Shown piece by piece: positions 1-5,487 of a stretch of DNA of 5,776 nucleotides. The notes below the pieces were generated by a model. It saw only the letters and a list, made by a program, of their open reading frames with translations. It did no database searches and was not told the DNA's origin. Numbering within the stretch: position 1 is the stretch's first letter; each line of letters opens with the position of its first letter. Source of the DNA: Planctomycetales bacterium (GTDB taxonomy: Bacteria; Planctomycetota; Planctomycetia; Isosphaerales; Isosphaeraceae); assembly GCA_027435495.1 (NCBI GenBank), contig DAHZZC010000485.1, forward strand, positions 1-5,776. The letters run 5' to 3'. A program made the translations under genes and the position numbers.

Positions 1-216
1 CTCGTCGCCGATGTTGGTCGGGACGGCGAGGGTCCGGGATTCGTGGCCCAACAGGCGGGCGCGCTCGATTGTTTGCTGAAGGGCTTCGGGCCTTCGGCCG
101 GCCAGGACGACGTTGTAACCCTCGGCGAGCAGGGCCAGGGCCGAGGCCCTTCCGATCCCCGAACCGGCTCCCGTCACGATGGCCGTCCGTCCCTCGCCGC
201 TCGCCGGATTCGCCAT
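1..216 (-). CDS. Short-chain dehydrogenase/reductase (SDR), N-terminal part, runs off the window
   Basis: The first 72 codons of an NAD(P)-dependent oxidoreductase of the SDR superfamily; the rest lies beyond the left edge. The start of the Rossmann fold is clear: a hydrophobic strand (AIVTG, residues 12-16), then the dinucleotide-binding motif TGAGSGIG (15-22), a helix (RASALALLAEG) and the second strand VVLAGRR (36-42). Arg41-Arg42 after that strand favours NADP(H) over NAD(H) by family knowledge. The PTNIGDE segment (66-72) aligns with the usual PTDV/DVTD stretch, with Asn68 where an adenine-contacting Asp is common. The substrate cannot be told because the catalytic Ser-Tyr-Lys region is missing. 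The ATG lies 18 bases after the dnaB stop and has a Shine-Dalgarno, AGGGAGA, at 224-230, so it is probably co-transcribed with dnaB. The family call is firm; a specific function is not possible. Confidence 0.9.
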   Translation of the reverse strand, partial: MANPASGEGRTAIVTGAGSGIGRASALALLAEGYNVVLAGRRPEALQQTIERARLLGHESRTLAVPTNIGDE

Positions 217-223
217 CCGAGTG

Positions 224-230
224 TCTCCCT
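224..230 (-). promoter_or_regulatory. Ribosome binding site of the SDR gene
   Basis: AGGGAGA on the minus strand, seven bases before the ATG at 216. It lies between the dnaB stop codon (235-237) and the SDR start, and supports that ATG as the start and separate initiation in a dnaB-SDR transcript. Confidence 0.65.
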
Positions 231-234
231 GGAC

Positions 235-1695
235 TCAAAAAGGATGGTCGCCTTCCTGGATCGGCTCGGCCACGGTGGAGTGGTTCTCGAACCGCATCAG
301 GTTCTTCTGGAAGGTGAGCTTTACGTCGTCGGTCCGTCCGTTTCGGTTTTTCGCGACGATGAGGTCGGCGGTTCCCGGCTGATCGTTGGCGTCGTAGTAG
401 TCGGGGCGATGGAGGAGAAGAACGATGTCCGCGTCCTGTTCGATGGCACCCGACTCGCGAAGGTCGGCCATCCTCGGACGTCGGTCTTCCCGGCTCTCGA
501 CCGCCCGGTTGAGCTGCGAGAGCGCGATGACCGGGACCTCCAGCTCTCGGGCGAGTGTCTTGAGGCGGCGGCTGATCTTGGCAATCTGTTCCTGTCGGCT
601 GTCGCGGGCGTCCTCGGAGTCGACGAGCTGGATGTAGTCGAGCACGATCAGCCCGAGCTTGCTCCGGAGCTTCAACCGCCGTGCCGAGGCGGTGACTTGC
701 AGCATGTTTCGGGCGGGCGTGTCGTCGATGAAGATTGGCGAACCCTTGCTCAGTTCACCGAAGGCCTTGCCGAGTTGCCCCATCTCGCGGGGACCCAGGC
801 CCATGCCGGTCCGGAGTTTGTAGCCGTCGATCCGGGACCGGGAACAGAGGAGGCGTTCGGCGATTTCCTGGTGTCCCATTTCGAGGCTGATGCAGAGCAC
901 CGTTTTTTTTAACTCGATCGCTGCGTGGTCGCAGATGTTCAGTGCCAGGGCGGTTTTGCCCATGCTCGGCCGGGCCGCCAGGACGATCAACTGGCCCGGC
1001 TGGAAGCCTCCGGTGATGTCGTCGAGGTCGATCAGTCCCGATCCGACGCCCGTGACGGCATGCCCGCCGGACTCGGCCCGCGCGGCGATGGCGTCCATCG
1101 CGCGCGTCATCACGTCTTTCAGCTCGATCGTGTCGCCCTGAACCTGCTCCTCGGCGATCGCGAAGACCTTGCGTTCGGCGGCCTCCAGGAGCTGTTGCGC
1201 CGTGTACTGATTGGAGTATCCGTCGCGGATGATCTCGGTGGCGCTGTCGATTAACTGCCGGGTGATCGCACGCTCCCGGACGATCCCGGCGTAGTATCGG
1301 GCGTTCGCCGAGTGCGGAACGCTGTCGGTGATCTCGCGGAGTGTCTCGTCGCCTCCGATCTTCTCGAACTGGTCGCGACGGAGCAGTTCGTCGGCCAGCG
1401 TGATGGCGTCGATCGCCATCCCCTGGTCGTACATCTCCCGGATCGTCTGGTAGATGACCTGGTGAATGTCTCGGTAGAAGTCCGAGACGGTCAGGGTCGG
1501 GACGATATCGTGCAGGACGTCGTTGTCCCAGAGGATGCTGCCGAGGACGCTGCGTTCGGCCTCGAGGTTCTGGGGCGGGAGCCGATCCCCGAGCGCTGAG
1601 GACTCCGACCGGGTGGCCCGACCTGACCCATGTCCGTTGCCGTTGCCGTTGTAGGGGCCCCGGCCATTTCCCGACCCTTGGAATCCCGCCGCCAT
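235..1695 (-). CDS. dnaB: Replicative DNA helicase DnaB
   Basis: Hexameric ATP-dependent 5'-3' helicase that unwinds the replication fork and recruits primase. The 486 residues are slightly longer than the usual 450-470, mainly because of a Gly/Asn-rich N-terminal tail (residues 1-35). The N-terminal helical domain starts at PPQNLEAERSVLGSIL (40-55) and runs to about 175; the RecA-type ATPase domain begins near 215. Visible motifs: Walker A ARPSMGKT (241-248), catalytic Glu272 in SLEM, Walker B LIVLDYIQL (349-357, Asp353), sensor Gln394 in ALSQLNR, DLRESGAIEQDAD (411-423), and the Lys449-x-Arg451 finger in AKNRNG. No intein interrupts the Walker A or other motifs, although DnaB is a common intein host. 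The ATG has GGAG at 1707-1710, 11 bases upstream, a rather long spacing. A run of eight A (minus strand) at 903-910 is discussed in the findings. A 341-base gap separates it from rplI. Confidence 0.97.
   Translation of the reverse strand: MAAGFQGSGNGRGPYNGNGNGHGSGRATRSESSALGDRLPPQNLEAERSVLGSILWDNDVLHDIVPTLTVSDFYRDIHQVIYQTIREMYDQGMAIDAITLADELLRRDQFEKIGGDETLREITDSVPHSANARYYAGIVRERAITRQLIDSATEIIRDGYSNQYTAQQLLEAAERKVFAIAEEQVQGDTIELKDVMTRAMDAIAARAESGGHAVTGVGSGLIDLDDITGGFQPGQLIVLAARPSMGKTALALNICDHAAIELKKTVLCISLEMGHQEIAERLLCSRSRIDGYKLRTGMGLGPREMGQLGKAFGELSKGSPIFIDDTPARNMLQVTASARRLKLRSKLGLIVLDYIQLVDSEDARDSRQEQIAKISRRLKTLARELEVPVIALSQLNRAVESREDRRPRMADLRESGAIEQDADIVLLLHRPDYYDANDQPGTADLIVAKNRNGRTDDVKLTFQKNLMRFENHSTVAEPIQEGDHPF
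1634..1651 (-). repeat. Three tandem hexamers coding Asn-Gly repeats in the DnaB tail
   Basis: The plus-strand unit CCGTTG occurs three times in perfect tandem and reads in frame as Asn-Gly-Asn-Gly-Asn-Gly near residue 16-21 of DnaB. The surrounding tail is also Gly-rich. A hexamer repeat can change copy number without breaking the frame, so the tail length may vary between strains. No function is implied. Confidence 0.8.
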
Positions 1696-1909
1696 GGCTC
1701 GTCAAGCTCCGTGGCTATCGCCTCGTCGGCCAGCTCGACTCGTGGGGGAGATCGCCCTCGATCCACGGGGCCCTCTCGCCTTGGTCCCTTGCTCCAACCT
1801 CGGCCGGCGTCGGGTCGAGCCATCTTTCCTTTCGGCCTTGATCCCGCCCCAGTCCAGGATCCCGGTCGAATTTGCTCGGTCCCGCTGCCTGCTGTTTCCT
1901 GTATGAACG
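1696..1909 (-). other. Long untranslated leader ahead of dnaB
   Basis: These 214 bases between the proposed dnaB promoter and the dnaB ATG hold no recognisable protein. Open frames here on both strands lack start signals and homology that I can recognise. The only signal is the GGAG at 1707-1710. With the hairpin and promoter above it, this accounts for the whole 341-base gap after rplI. Confidence 0.5.
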
Positions 1910-1938
1910 TTTGTATCAGAAAATCGGGGCGATGTCGA
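1910..1938 (-). promoter_or_regulatory. Candidate sigma70-type promoter for dnaB
   Basis: On the minus strand, TCGACA (1938-1933, five of six matches to TTGACA) is followed after exactly 17 bases by TACAAA (1915-1910, four of six to TATAAT). A TGA immediately before the -10 gives an extended -10 (TGn). It lies in the most AT-rich part of the rplI-dnaB gap and just after a long hairpin. The predicted start is near 1903, giving a leader of about 208 bases. Motif matching only; unsupported by expression data. Confidence 0.45.
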
Positions 1939-1954
1939 GGCCGGTCAATGACGA

Positions 1955-2009
1955 GGGGTGGGCGTCCGGCCGCCGCCGGGGTTTTCCGACGGGAGCCGAT
2001 GCCCACCCC
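1955..2009 (-). terminator. Long hairpin after rplI, possible terminator or processing site
   Basis: The minus-strand transcript can form a 55-base hairpin starting 27 bases after the rplI stop: a perfect nine-pair base (GGGGTGGGC at 2009-2001 with GCCCACCCC at 1963-1955), then CGGC/GCCG (1998-1995 with 1970-1967), then a seven-pair top (1992-1986 with 1979-1973, one G-U) and a six-base loop. That is about 20 pairs in all. No U-tract follows, so it is not a canonical intrinsic terminator; it could slow polymerase, protect the rplI mRNA 3' end or be an RNase site. Confidence 0.45.
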
Positions 2010-2036
2010 ATAGGATGGCGAGGGGACGGGGTCCGG

Positions 2037-2669
2037 TCAGGCGCCGGCCTCGTCTGTGTGCGTTGGGACGACCCAGAGCTTGACCTCGGTGTGGATGTCC
2101 TGGGCCAGGTGCACCTTGATCGAGTAGAGACCCAGTTCCTTGAGTGGGCCCTCGATCCGGACGTTCTCGGCCTGGATCGGGAAACCCTCGTTGCGAAGGG
2201 CGGCGGCGATCTGATCGTCGTTGACCGAGCCGTAGAGGTGTCCCTCGGCGTTGGCGTTGGCCTCGATCGTCAGCGAGCGCTGGGCGATCTGGGCGGCGAG
2301 GGTCTGAAGGTCGGCCCGACGGGCTTCCTCCAGCTCGCGCTGGCGCTGGCGGTGCTTTTCGACCAGGCGGAGGTTGGACGCCGTGGCGAAGGTTGCCAGT
2401 CCCTGGGGAACCAGGTAGTTTCGTGCGAAGCCGGGCTTGACCTTGACGAGGTCGCCGGCCTGGCCGAGGTGGGGCATCGTCTGGGTGAGGATGAGCTGGA
2501 TGTGGCCGTTTTTGGCCCGGGCGGGGTGGTTGCGTCGGCGCTCGACTCCGGGCTGCCGAGGAGGACCCTCGGGCTTGGCGCCCTTCCCCTTTGCGTCGGC
2601 CGACTTGCCCGTTCCCTTACCCTTGGCCGCCCCGGACTTTGCCCGGGTTTTCTCGATCGTTTTCGCCAT
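2037..2669 (-). CDS. rplI: 50S ribosomal protein L9 with a long basic N-terminal extension
   Basis: L9 binds 23S rRNA near the L1 stalk and helps maintain reading frame. From the chosen ATG it has 210 residues, against about 148-150 for E. coli L9. The canonical protein begins around residue 57: HIQLILTQTMPHLGQAGD is followed by the family signature VKVKPGFARNYLVPQGLA (75-92), the charged connecting helix (about 98-130) and the C-terminal domain with ANAEGHLYGSV and IRIEGPLKELGLY-like segments (138-202). Residues 1-56 form a Lys/Ala/Gly/Pro-rich, probably disordered extension. No start codon lies between residue 1 and the canonical start, so the extension is very likely translated. The start is less certain: GGAG sits only two bases before the ATG at 2669, and an in-frame ATG at 2741 has no Shine-Dalgarno. 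I chose 2669 because MAKT is a typical start and the upstream codons look non-coding. Confidence 0.93.
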   Translation of the reverse strand: MAKTIEKTRAKSGAAKGKGTGKSADAKGKGAKPEGPPRQPGVERRRNHPARAKNGHIQLILTQTMPHLGQAGDLVKVKPGFARNYLVPQGLATFATASNLRLVEKHRQRQRELEEARRADLQTLAAQIAQRSLTIEANANAEGHLYGSVNDDQIAAALRNEGFPIQAENVRIEGPLKELGLYSIKVHLAQDIHTEVKLWVVPTHTDEAGA

Positions 2670-2838
2670 GGCTCCGCTCGTTTCGTCCTTCCCCACCTCG
2701 CCGACGATCGACCGCAACGCGAGCGGCCGTGCCCGCGCCATACCGCGGCGCGGCTCGGTCTGGTCTCGAGATCTGAGGCTTCCGATTACAGGATGCTACC
2801 AGGTTAACGCGGCGAGGGGGGCCCGACCAGGGGGTATC

Positions 2839-2844
2839 TTTATA
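2839..2844 (-). promoter_or_regulatory. -10-like TATAAA between ssb and rplI
   Basis: TATAAA (five of six to TATAAT) stands out in a GC-rich gap, 32 bases after the ssb stop. At a spacing of 17 the -35 position reads GAGGGA, which is poor. It may give rplI (and dnaB) their own start, but the evidence is one half-site. Confidence 0.25.
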
Positions 2845-2875
2845 CAGGAAGCGGTGGGGCGTCCCTCGCGATCGA

Positions 2876-3454
2876 TCAGAACGGGATATCGTCCTCTTCG
2901 TGATCCTCGTCGATCGGGCCGGGTCCCGAGGTTGCGGCGGGAGGATAGGAGGAGGATCGGGCCGGTCCATTCATTCCGCCGCCGGGGCCGTAACCGCCGG
3001 AAGGGGCGCGGCTCGGGGTGTCGCCACCGTTCCGCCGAGGGCCGGATTCGCGGGAAGGCGGTGGTGACATATCGTCCTCCATCCCGCCGTAGTTGCCACC
3101 CCCACCGCTGCTTTCGGAGCGCTGGGAGTCGAGGAACTGGACTCGCTCGGCCTGTACCTTGATCTTCGATCGCTGCTGGCCGGTGTCCTTGTCAGGCCAG
3201 GTCTCCATCTTGAGGTAACCCTCGACGTGGACCGCCCGCCCCTTTTTCAGATACTGGCAGCAGGTCTCCGCCTGACGCTCCCAGACGGTCACGTCGATGA
3301 AGAGCTTTTCTTCGTGCCGCTCGCCGTCCCGGCCTGCCCACGACCGCGAGGTCGCCAGCCGAAGATCCGTCACTGCCGAGCCGTTCGGCGTCCGGCGTAG
3401 CACCGGGTCAGCCGTCAGCCGGCCCATCAAGAAGACCTTGTTCAAGTCGGCCAT
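2876..3454 (-). CDS. ssb: Single-stranded DNA-binding protein
   Basis: SSB coats single-stranded DNA at forks and repair sites and recruits partners through its tail. The 192 residues begin MADLNKVFLMGRL, typical of the family. Residues 1-109 are the OB fold, with LTADPVLRRTPNG (13-25), LRLATSRSW (31-39), FIDVTVWERQAE (52-63) and LKKGRAVHVEGYL (69-81). Residues 110-181 are a Gly/Pro/Ser/Asn-rich disordered linker, and the end DEDHEEDDIPF (182-192) is the standard acidic tip that binds partner proteins. The frame stays open to 3739, but the ATG at 3454 is set by a strong GGAGGT seven bases upstream and by family alignment. A terminator and promoter separate it from rpsF, so ssb can be expressed apart from the ribosomal proteins, which suits a gene also needed in DNA damage. 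Confidence 0.97.
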   Translation of the reverse strand: MADLNKVFLMGRLTADPVLRRTPNGSAVTDLRLATSRSWAGRDGERHEEKLFIDVTVWERQAETCCQYLKKGRAVHVEGYLKMETWPDKDTGQQRSKIKVQAERVQFLDSQRSESSGGGGNYGGMEDDMSPPPSRESGPRRNGGDTPSRAPSGGYGPGGGMNGPARSSSYPPAATSGPGPIDEDHEEDDIPF

Positions 3455-3461
3455 CGTCTCG

Positions 3462-3467
3462 ACCTCC
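3462..3467 (-). promoter_or_regulatory. Strong ribosome binding site that fixes the ssb start
   Basis: GGAGGT on the minus strand, seven bases before the ATG at 3454. It is the best Shine-Dalgarno in the window, and it rules out the longer open frame beginning at 3739 as the true protein. Confidence 0.8.
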
Positions 3468-3561
3468 CACCTCGATCGCCACGGCCCCACGATCGCGACG
3501 TCCGCCGGACCCGGCCCCCGGCCGCGCCGAAGCACTACTAGACGCTTGTTCCCCAGAAGGG

Positions 3562-3590
3562 AGACTAGCAGATTTTCGGCGAGTCGACAA
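3562..3590 (-). promoter_or_regulatory. Candidate sigma70-type promoter for ssb
   Basis: TTGTCG (3590-3585, four of six to TTGACA), a 17-base spacer, then TAGTCT (3567-3562, three of six to TATAAT) with an extended -10 TGC just before it. It begins four bases after the T7 tract of the terminator-like hairpin, the expected terminator-then-promoter order. The leader would be about 100 bases. No LexA-type operator that I can recognise is present. Confidence 0.45.
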
Positions 3591-3594
3591 GAGT

Positions 3595-3628
3595 AAAAAA
3601 ACGGCAAGGCGGCCCGGCGAGCGGCCTT
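3595..3628 (-). terminator. Rho-independent-type terminator after rpsF
   Basis: On the minus strand AAGGC (3628-3624) pairs with GCCTT (3610-3606); one mismatch is followed by two or three more pairs closing a small GC-rich loop. After four bases (GCCG) comes a run of seven T (3601-3595). It lies 41 bases after the rpsF stop. The four-base gap before the U-tract weakens it, so read-through into ssb is likely. Confidence 0.55.
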
Positions 3629-3668
3629 GGGGTGCGATCGGGACGGTCGCGACGATTGGGCGATCCGA

Positions 3669-4082
3669 TCAGTCGCGGTCGTCGCGGCGGCGGCGGCGGG
3701 GGCGGTCGTCGGCTTCCTCCTCGCTGGCGCCCTCGGCATCGACGTTGGGGGTCGAGGTCATCGCCTGGTTCACCAGGTGATCGGCCAGCTTGGGATGAAC
3801 CTTCAGGACCAGTTCGCGGAGGATCACGTCGCTGAGATGGCAGTCGGCGACGATTTCCTTGAGGTTCTCGCTCGCGGTCTTGAAGTAGGTCAGCAGGTAC
3901 GTTCCCTTCTTGTGGCCGTCGACGCTGTAGGCCAGCCGGCGTTCATCCCACTGGCGGGACGCCACGATCTCCGACTGGTGCTTGGTGAGGATGTCGTGGA
4001 CGTGCTTGACGGTGTCATCCCAGGCCGCGGCGGCCTTGGTGCTGTCGAGCAGGAACATCCCCTCGTAAGTGGCGACCAGCAA
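3669..4082 (-). CDS. rpsF: 30S ribosomal protein S6
   Basis: S6 sits on the platform of the small subunit and binds 16S rRNA together with S18. The 137 residues show the S6 fold: strand YEGMFLLD (6-13), helix to about 35, the signature RQWDERRLAYSVDGHKKGTY split as WDERRLAYSVDG (45-56) and HKKGTYLLTYF (57-67), and VILRELVLKV (86-95). The C-terminal tail (110-137) is acidic and then Arg-rich, ending RPRRRRRDDRD, and is coded by a CGG-rich stretch near 3683-3699. The start is TTG at 4082: AAGGAG lies seven bases upstream, and family alignment puts the start just before YE. The next ATG (residue 9) would cut off the first strand. The gap after pth is 85 bases without a clear promoter, so it is probably co-transcribed with rplY and pth. 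Confidence 0.96.
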   Translation of the reverse strand: MLVATYEGMFLLDSTKAAAAWDDTVKHVHDILTKHQSEIVASRQWDERRLAYSVDGHKKGTYLLTYFKTASENLKEIVADCHLSDVILRELVLKVHPKLADHLVNQAMTSTPNVDAEGASEEEADDRPRRRRRDDRD

Positions 4083-4089
4083 GGTACTT

Positions 4090-4095
4090 CTCCTT
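4090..4095 (-). promoter_or_regulatory. Ribosome binding site that fixes the TTG start of rpsF
   Basis: AAGGAG on the minus strand, seven bases before TTG at 4082. No ATG or GTG lies at a suitable distance, so this site decides the non-ATG start. Confidence 0.75.
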
Positions 4096-4167
4096 CGTGA
4101 TCCAGCGGTTCAAGGTCGGTTTGTGTCAGGTCGGGCGAGGCCCGGTGGCGACCGGCGTCAGGCCGGG

Positions 4168-4743
4168 TCAGCCGCCGGACCCGTTGAACTGGTTCATGGC
4201 GGCCTCGATCCCCCGGGTGACCCAGACGGCGACAGCCTGGGTGGCGAGGATCAGGGCGTCGTCGATGATCGGCCGCTCTGCTCCCCGGAACCGGCCGAGC
4301 ACATGGTCGGCGGCGTCAACCTCGCCGCGCTCACCGATCCCGATCCGGAGCCGGGCGAACTGGTCGGTGCCGAGCTGAGCGGTGATGTCGCGGAGCCCCT
4401 TCTGGCCGCCATCCGACCCACCGGGCCGGATCCGGAGTTTTCCCAGTGGGAGGCTCAGGTCGTCGCAGACAACCAGCAGTTCGGCGGCGGACAGCTTGTA
4501 GAACCGCAGGGCCTGGGCGACCGACCGGCCGCTGAGGTTCATGAACGTCTCGGGCTTCAGCAGAAGGACGCGTCGATACTCAATCTCGGCCTCGGCGACC
4601 AGTCCGTCAAACTTGCGGGAGAAGGTCGGCCGAGAACCGCCATCGGCCAGCCGGTCGATCACCTCGAATCCGACGTTATGCCGCGTTCCCTGATACTTCG
4701 GGCCCGGGTTGCCCAGGCCCACCACGAGTTTCCAAGTCGACAA
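4168..4743 (-). CDS. pth: Peptidyl-tRNA hydrolase (Pth)
   Basis: Cytosolic enzyme that cleaves the ester bond of peptidyl-tRNA dropped from ribosomes and so recycles tRNA. The 191 residues are normal for bacterial Pth. Motifs in order: LVVGLGNPGPKY (6-17, Asn12), TRHNVGFEVID (20-30, catalytic His22), LLKPETFMNLSG (61-72, Asn69), VCDDLSLPLGKLRIR (92-106, Asp94 beside His22), GSDGGQKGLRDI (109-120) and FARLRIGIG (129-137). The last conserved site differs: family members usually read GGxNGL, with the Asn (E. coli Asn114) lining the active cleft; here it is Lys115. The start is TTG at 4743, with GGAG eight bases upstream at 4752-4755 and the usual short lead into the first strand. It follows rplY by 96 bases, a common bacterial pairing (ctc-pth). 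Confidence 0.96.
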   Translation of the reverse strand: MSTWKLVVGLGNPGPKYQGTRHNVGFEVIDRLADGGSRPTFSRKFDGLVAEAEIEYRRVLLLKPETFMNLSGRSVAQALRFYKLSAAELLVVCDDLSLPLGKLRIRPGGSDGGQKGLRDITAQLGTDQFARLRIGIGERGEVDAADHVLGRFRGAERPIIDDALILATQAVAVWVTRGIEAAMNQFNGSGG

Positions 4744-4751
4744 CGCCGGGG

Positions 4752-4755
4752 CTCC
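4752..4755 (-). promoter_or_regulatory. Ribosome binding site that supports the TTG start of pth
   Basis: GGAG on the minus strand, eight bases before the TTG at 4743. There is no in-frame ATG or GTG just upstream. Internal GTG codons 7 and 8 would remove the first beta strand of the enzyme, so TTG is preferred. Confidence 0.6.
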
Positions 4756-4791
4756 GTCGGGGCCAACCAGGGGCCGAGGCAGGGACGGGCC

Positions 4792-4838
4792 GGCCTCGGG
4801 AATCGATCCCCGCCGTGACGGCCCAGCCGCTCGAGGCC
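4792..4838 (-). other. Inverted repeat in the rplY-pth gap
   Basis: GGCCTCG (4792-4798) and CGAGGCC (4832-4838) can pair perfectly. The enclosed stretch holds two smaller inverted repeats, GGGA/TCCC (4798-4801 with 4807-4810) and GCCG/CGGC (4812-4815 with 4819-4822). The element begins two bases after the rplY stop. No T-tract follows, so it is not an obvious terminator; a processing or stability element is possible, as is chance in GC-rich DNA. Confidence 0.3.
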
Positions 4839-4839
4839 A

Positions 4840-5487
4840 CTAGTCCTTCTCCTTCTCCTTGCGCTCGGGCTTGATGACCTCGGGCTGGTTCGGGCCCTCG
4901 GCACCCTCGGACGGCTCGGGCTCGGCCGATCTTGTCACAATGTGGACGAGCAGCAGATCGGCGTCGGCGTCCACGGTCACGTCGGCCGGCAACTTCAGGT
5001 CGCGGACGTGGATCCCCTGGTCAAGTCCGAGTTCGCTGATGTCCACCTTGATCGAGTCGGGAATCGAGGCCGCCCGGCACTTGATGCGAAGGCTGTGAAC
5101 GACGTGCTCCAGAACGCCGCTGGCCGCCGCGGACGAAACCTGACCCCGGAGCTCGACATTCACCTCGGTCTCGATGATCTCCTCGGCGTTGACCCGGGCG
5201 AAGTCCAGGTGCAGAACCTCTTTGCCCAGGTGGTCCCACTGGACGTCGCGGATCAGCACCGTCTCGGTCGCCCCGCCGAGGTCCAGCTCCGCCAGGTGTC
5301 CCGGCGCCTTGATCATTCGCAGGACATCGTCGTGCGAGAGCGTTACCGGGACCACCGCCTGCTTGTGACCGTAGATCACGGCCGGGATCCGCCCGCTCTT
5401 CCGAAGCCGACGCGAGACCCGCGTCCCTGTCCCCTTGTTCTTCCGTGCGTCCCGAGGCTCCACCTTGATCCTGACTGCTTCCGACAT
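4840..5487 (-). CDS. rplY: 50S ribosomal protein L25, long CTC/TL5 form
   Basis: Binds 5S rRNA in the central protuberance of the large subunit. The 215 residues match the two-domain CTC (general stress)/TL5 type rather than the short E. coli L25 (94 residues). Residues 1-95 are the 5S-binding beta domain, with RKNKGTGTRVSRRLRKSG (15-32), IPAVIYGHK (34-42) and VLIRDVQWDHLGKEVLHLDF (77-96). Residues 97-185 are the C-terminal TL5 domain (VNVELRGQV, CRAASIPDSIKVDIS, DLKLPADVTV). A charged tail ends in KPERKEKEKD. The ATG at 5487 has only a weak Shine-Dalgarno (GAG about seven bases upstream). As first gene of the block it follows a good promoter, with about 95 bases of leader. A prs-ctc-pth order is frequent in other bacteria, but the gene upstream cannot be seen here. 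Confidence 0.95.
   Translation of the reverse strand: MSEAVRIKVEPRDARKNKGTGTRVSRRLRKSGRIPAVIYGHKQAVVPVTLSHDDVLRMIKAPGHLAELDLGGATETVLIRDVQWDHLGKEVLHLDFARVNAEEIIETEVNVELRGQVSSAAASGVLEHVVHSLRIKCRAASIPDSIKVDISELGLDQGIHVRDLKLPADVTVDADADLLLVHIVTRSAEPEPSEGAEGPNQPEVIKPERKEKEKD

Noticed and set aside
43..912. Plus-strand open frame of 289 codons
   Set aside because: It is antisense to dnaB and the SDR start; long antisense frames are expected in GC-rich coding DNA, and it shows no family motif.
755..1705. Minus frame of 316 codons overlapping dnaB
   Set aside because: An out-of-frame shadow, very rich in Arg, Gly and Pro. It matters only as the frame that a -1 slip at 903-910 would enter.
1872..2807. 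Plus-strand open frame of 311 codons
   Set aside because: It lies mostly antisense to rplI, which has clear family signatures, and it mirrors that gene's composition.
2835..2844. GTAT/ATAC inverted repeat as an operator or CRISPR-like element
   Set aside because: Only four pairs and a single copy, at the -10-like TATAAA; no repeat array exists anywhere in the window.
3455..3739. N-terminal extension of SSB to the upstream ATG at 3739
   Set aside because: It would overlap the rpsF end, the terminator and the ssb promoter; the strong GGAGGT and the family start put initiation at 3454.
4089..4106. Resemblance of the rpsF leader (CTGGATCACG) to the 3' end of 16S rRNA
   Set aside because: Only nine or ten bases match, and what follows is AAGGAG, not the anti-Shine-Dalgarno CCTCC; there is no rRNA context. 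Coincidence.
4843..4860. Repeated AAGGAG-like sequence at the end of rplY
   Set aside because: It codes the Lys/Glu tail (KEKEKD) and is about 100 bases from the pth start. A GTG just after it opens a frame that is not pth and has no recognisable product.
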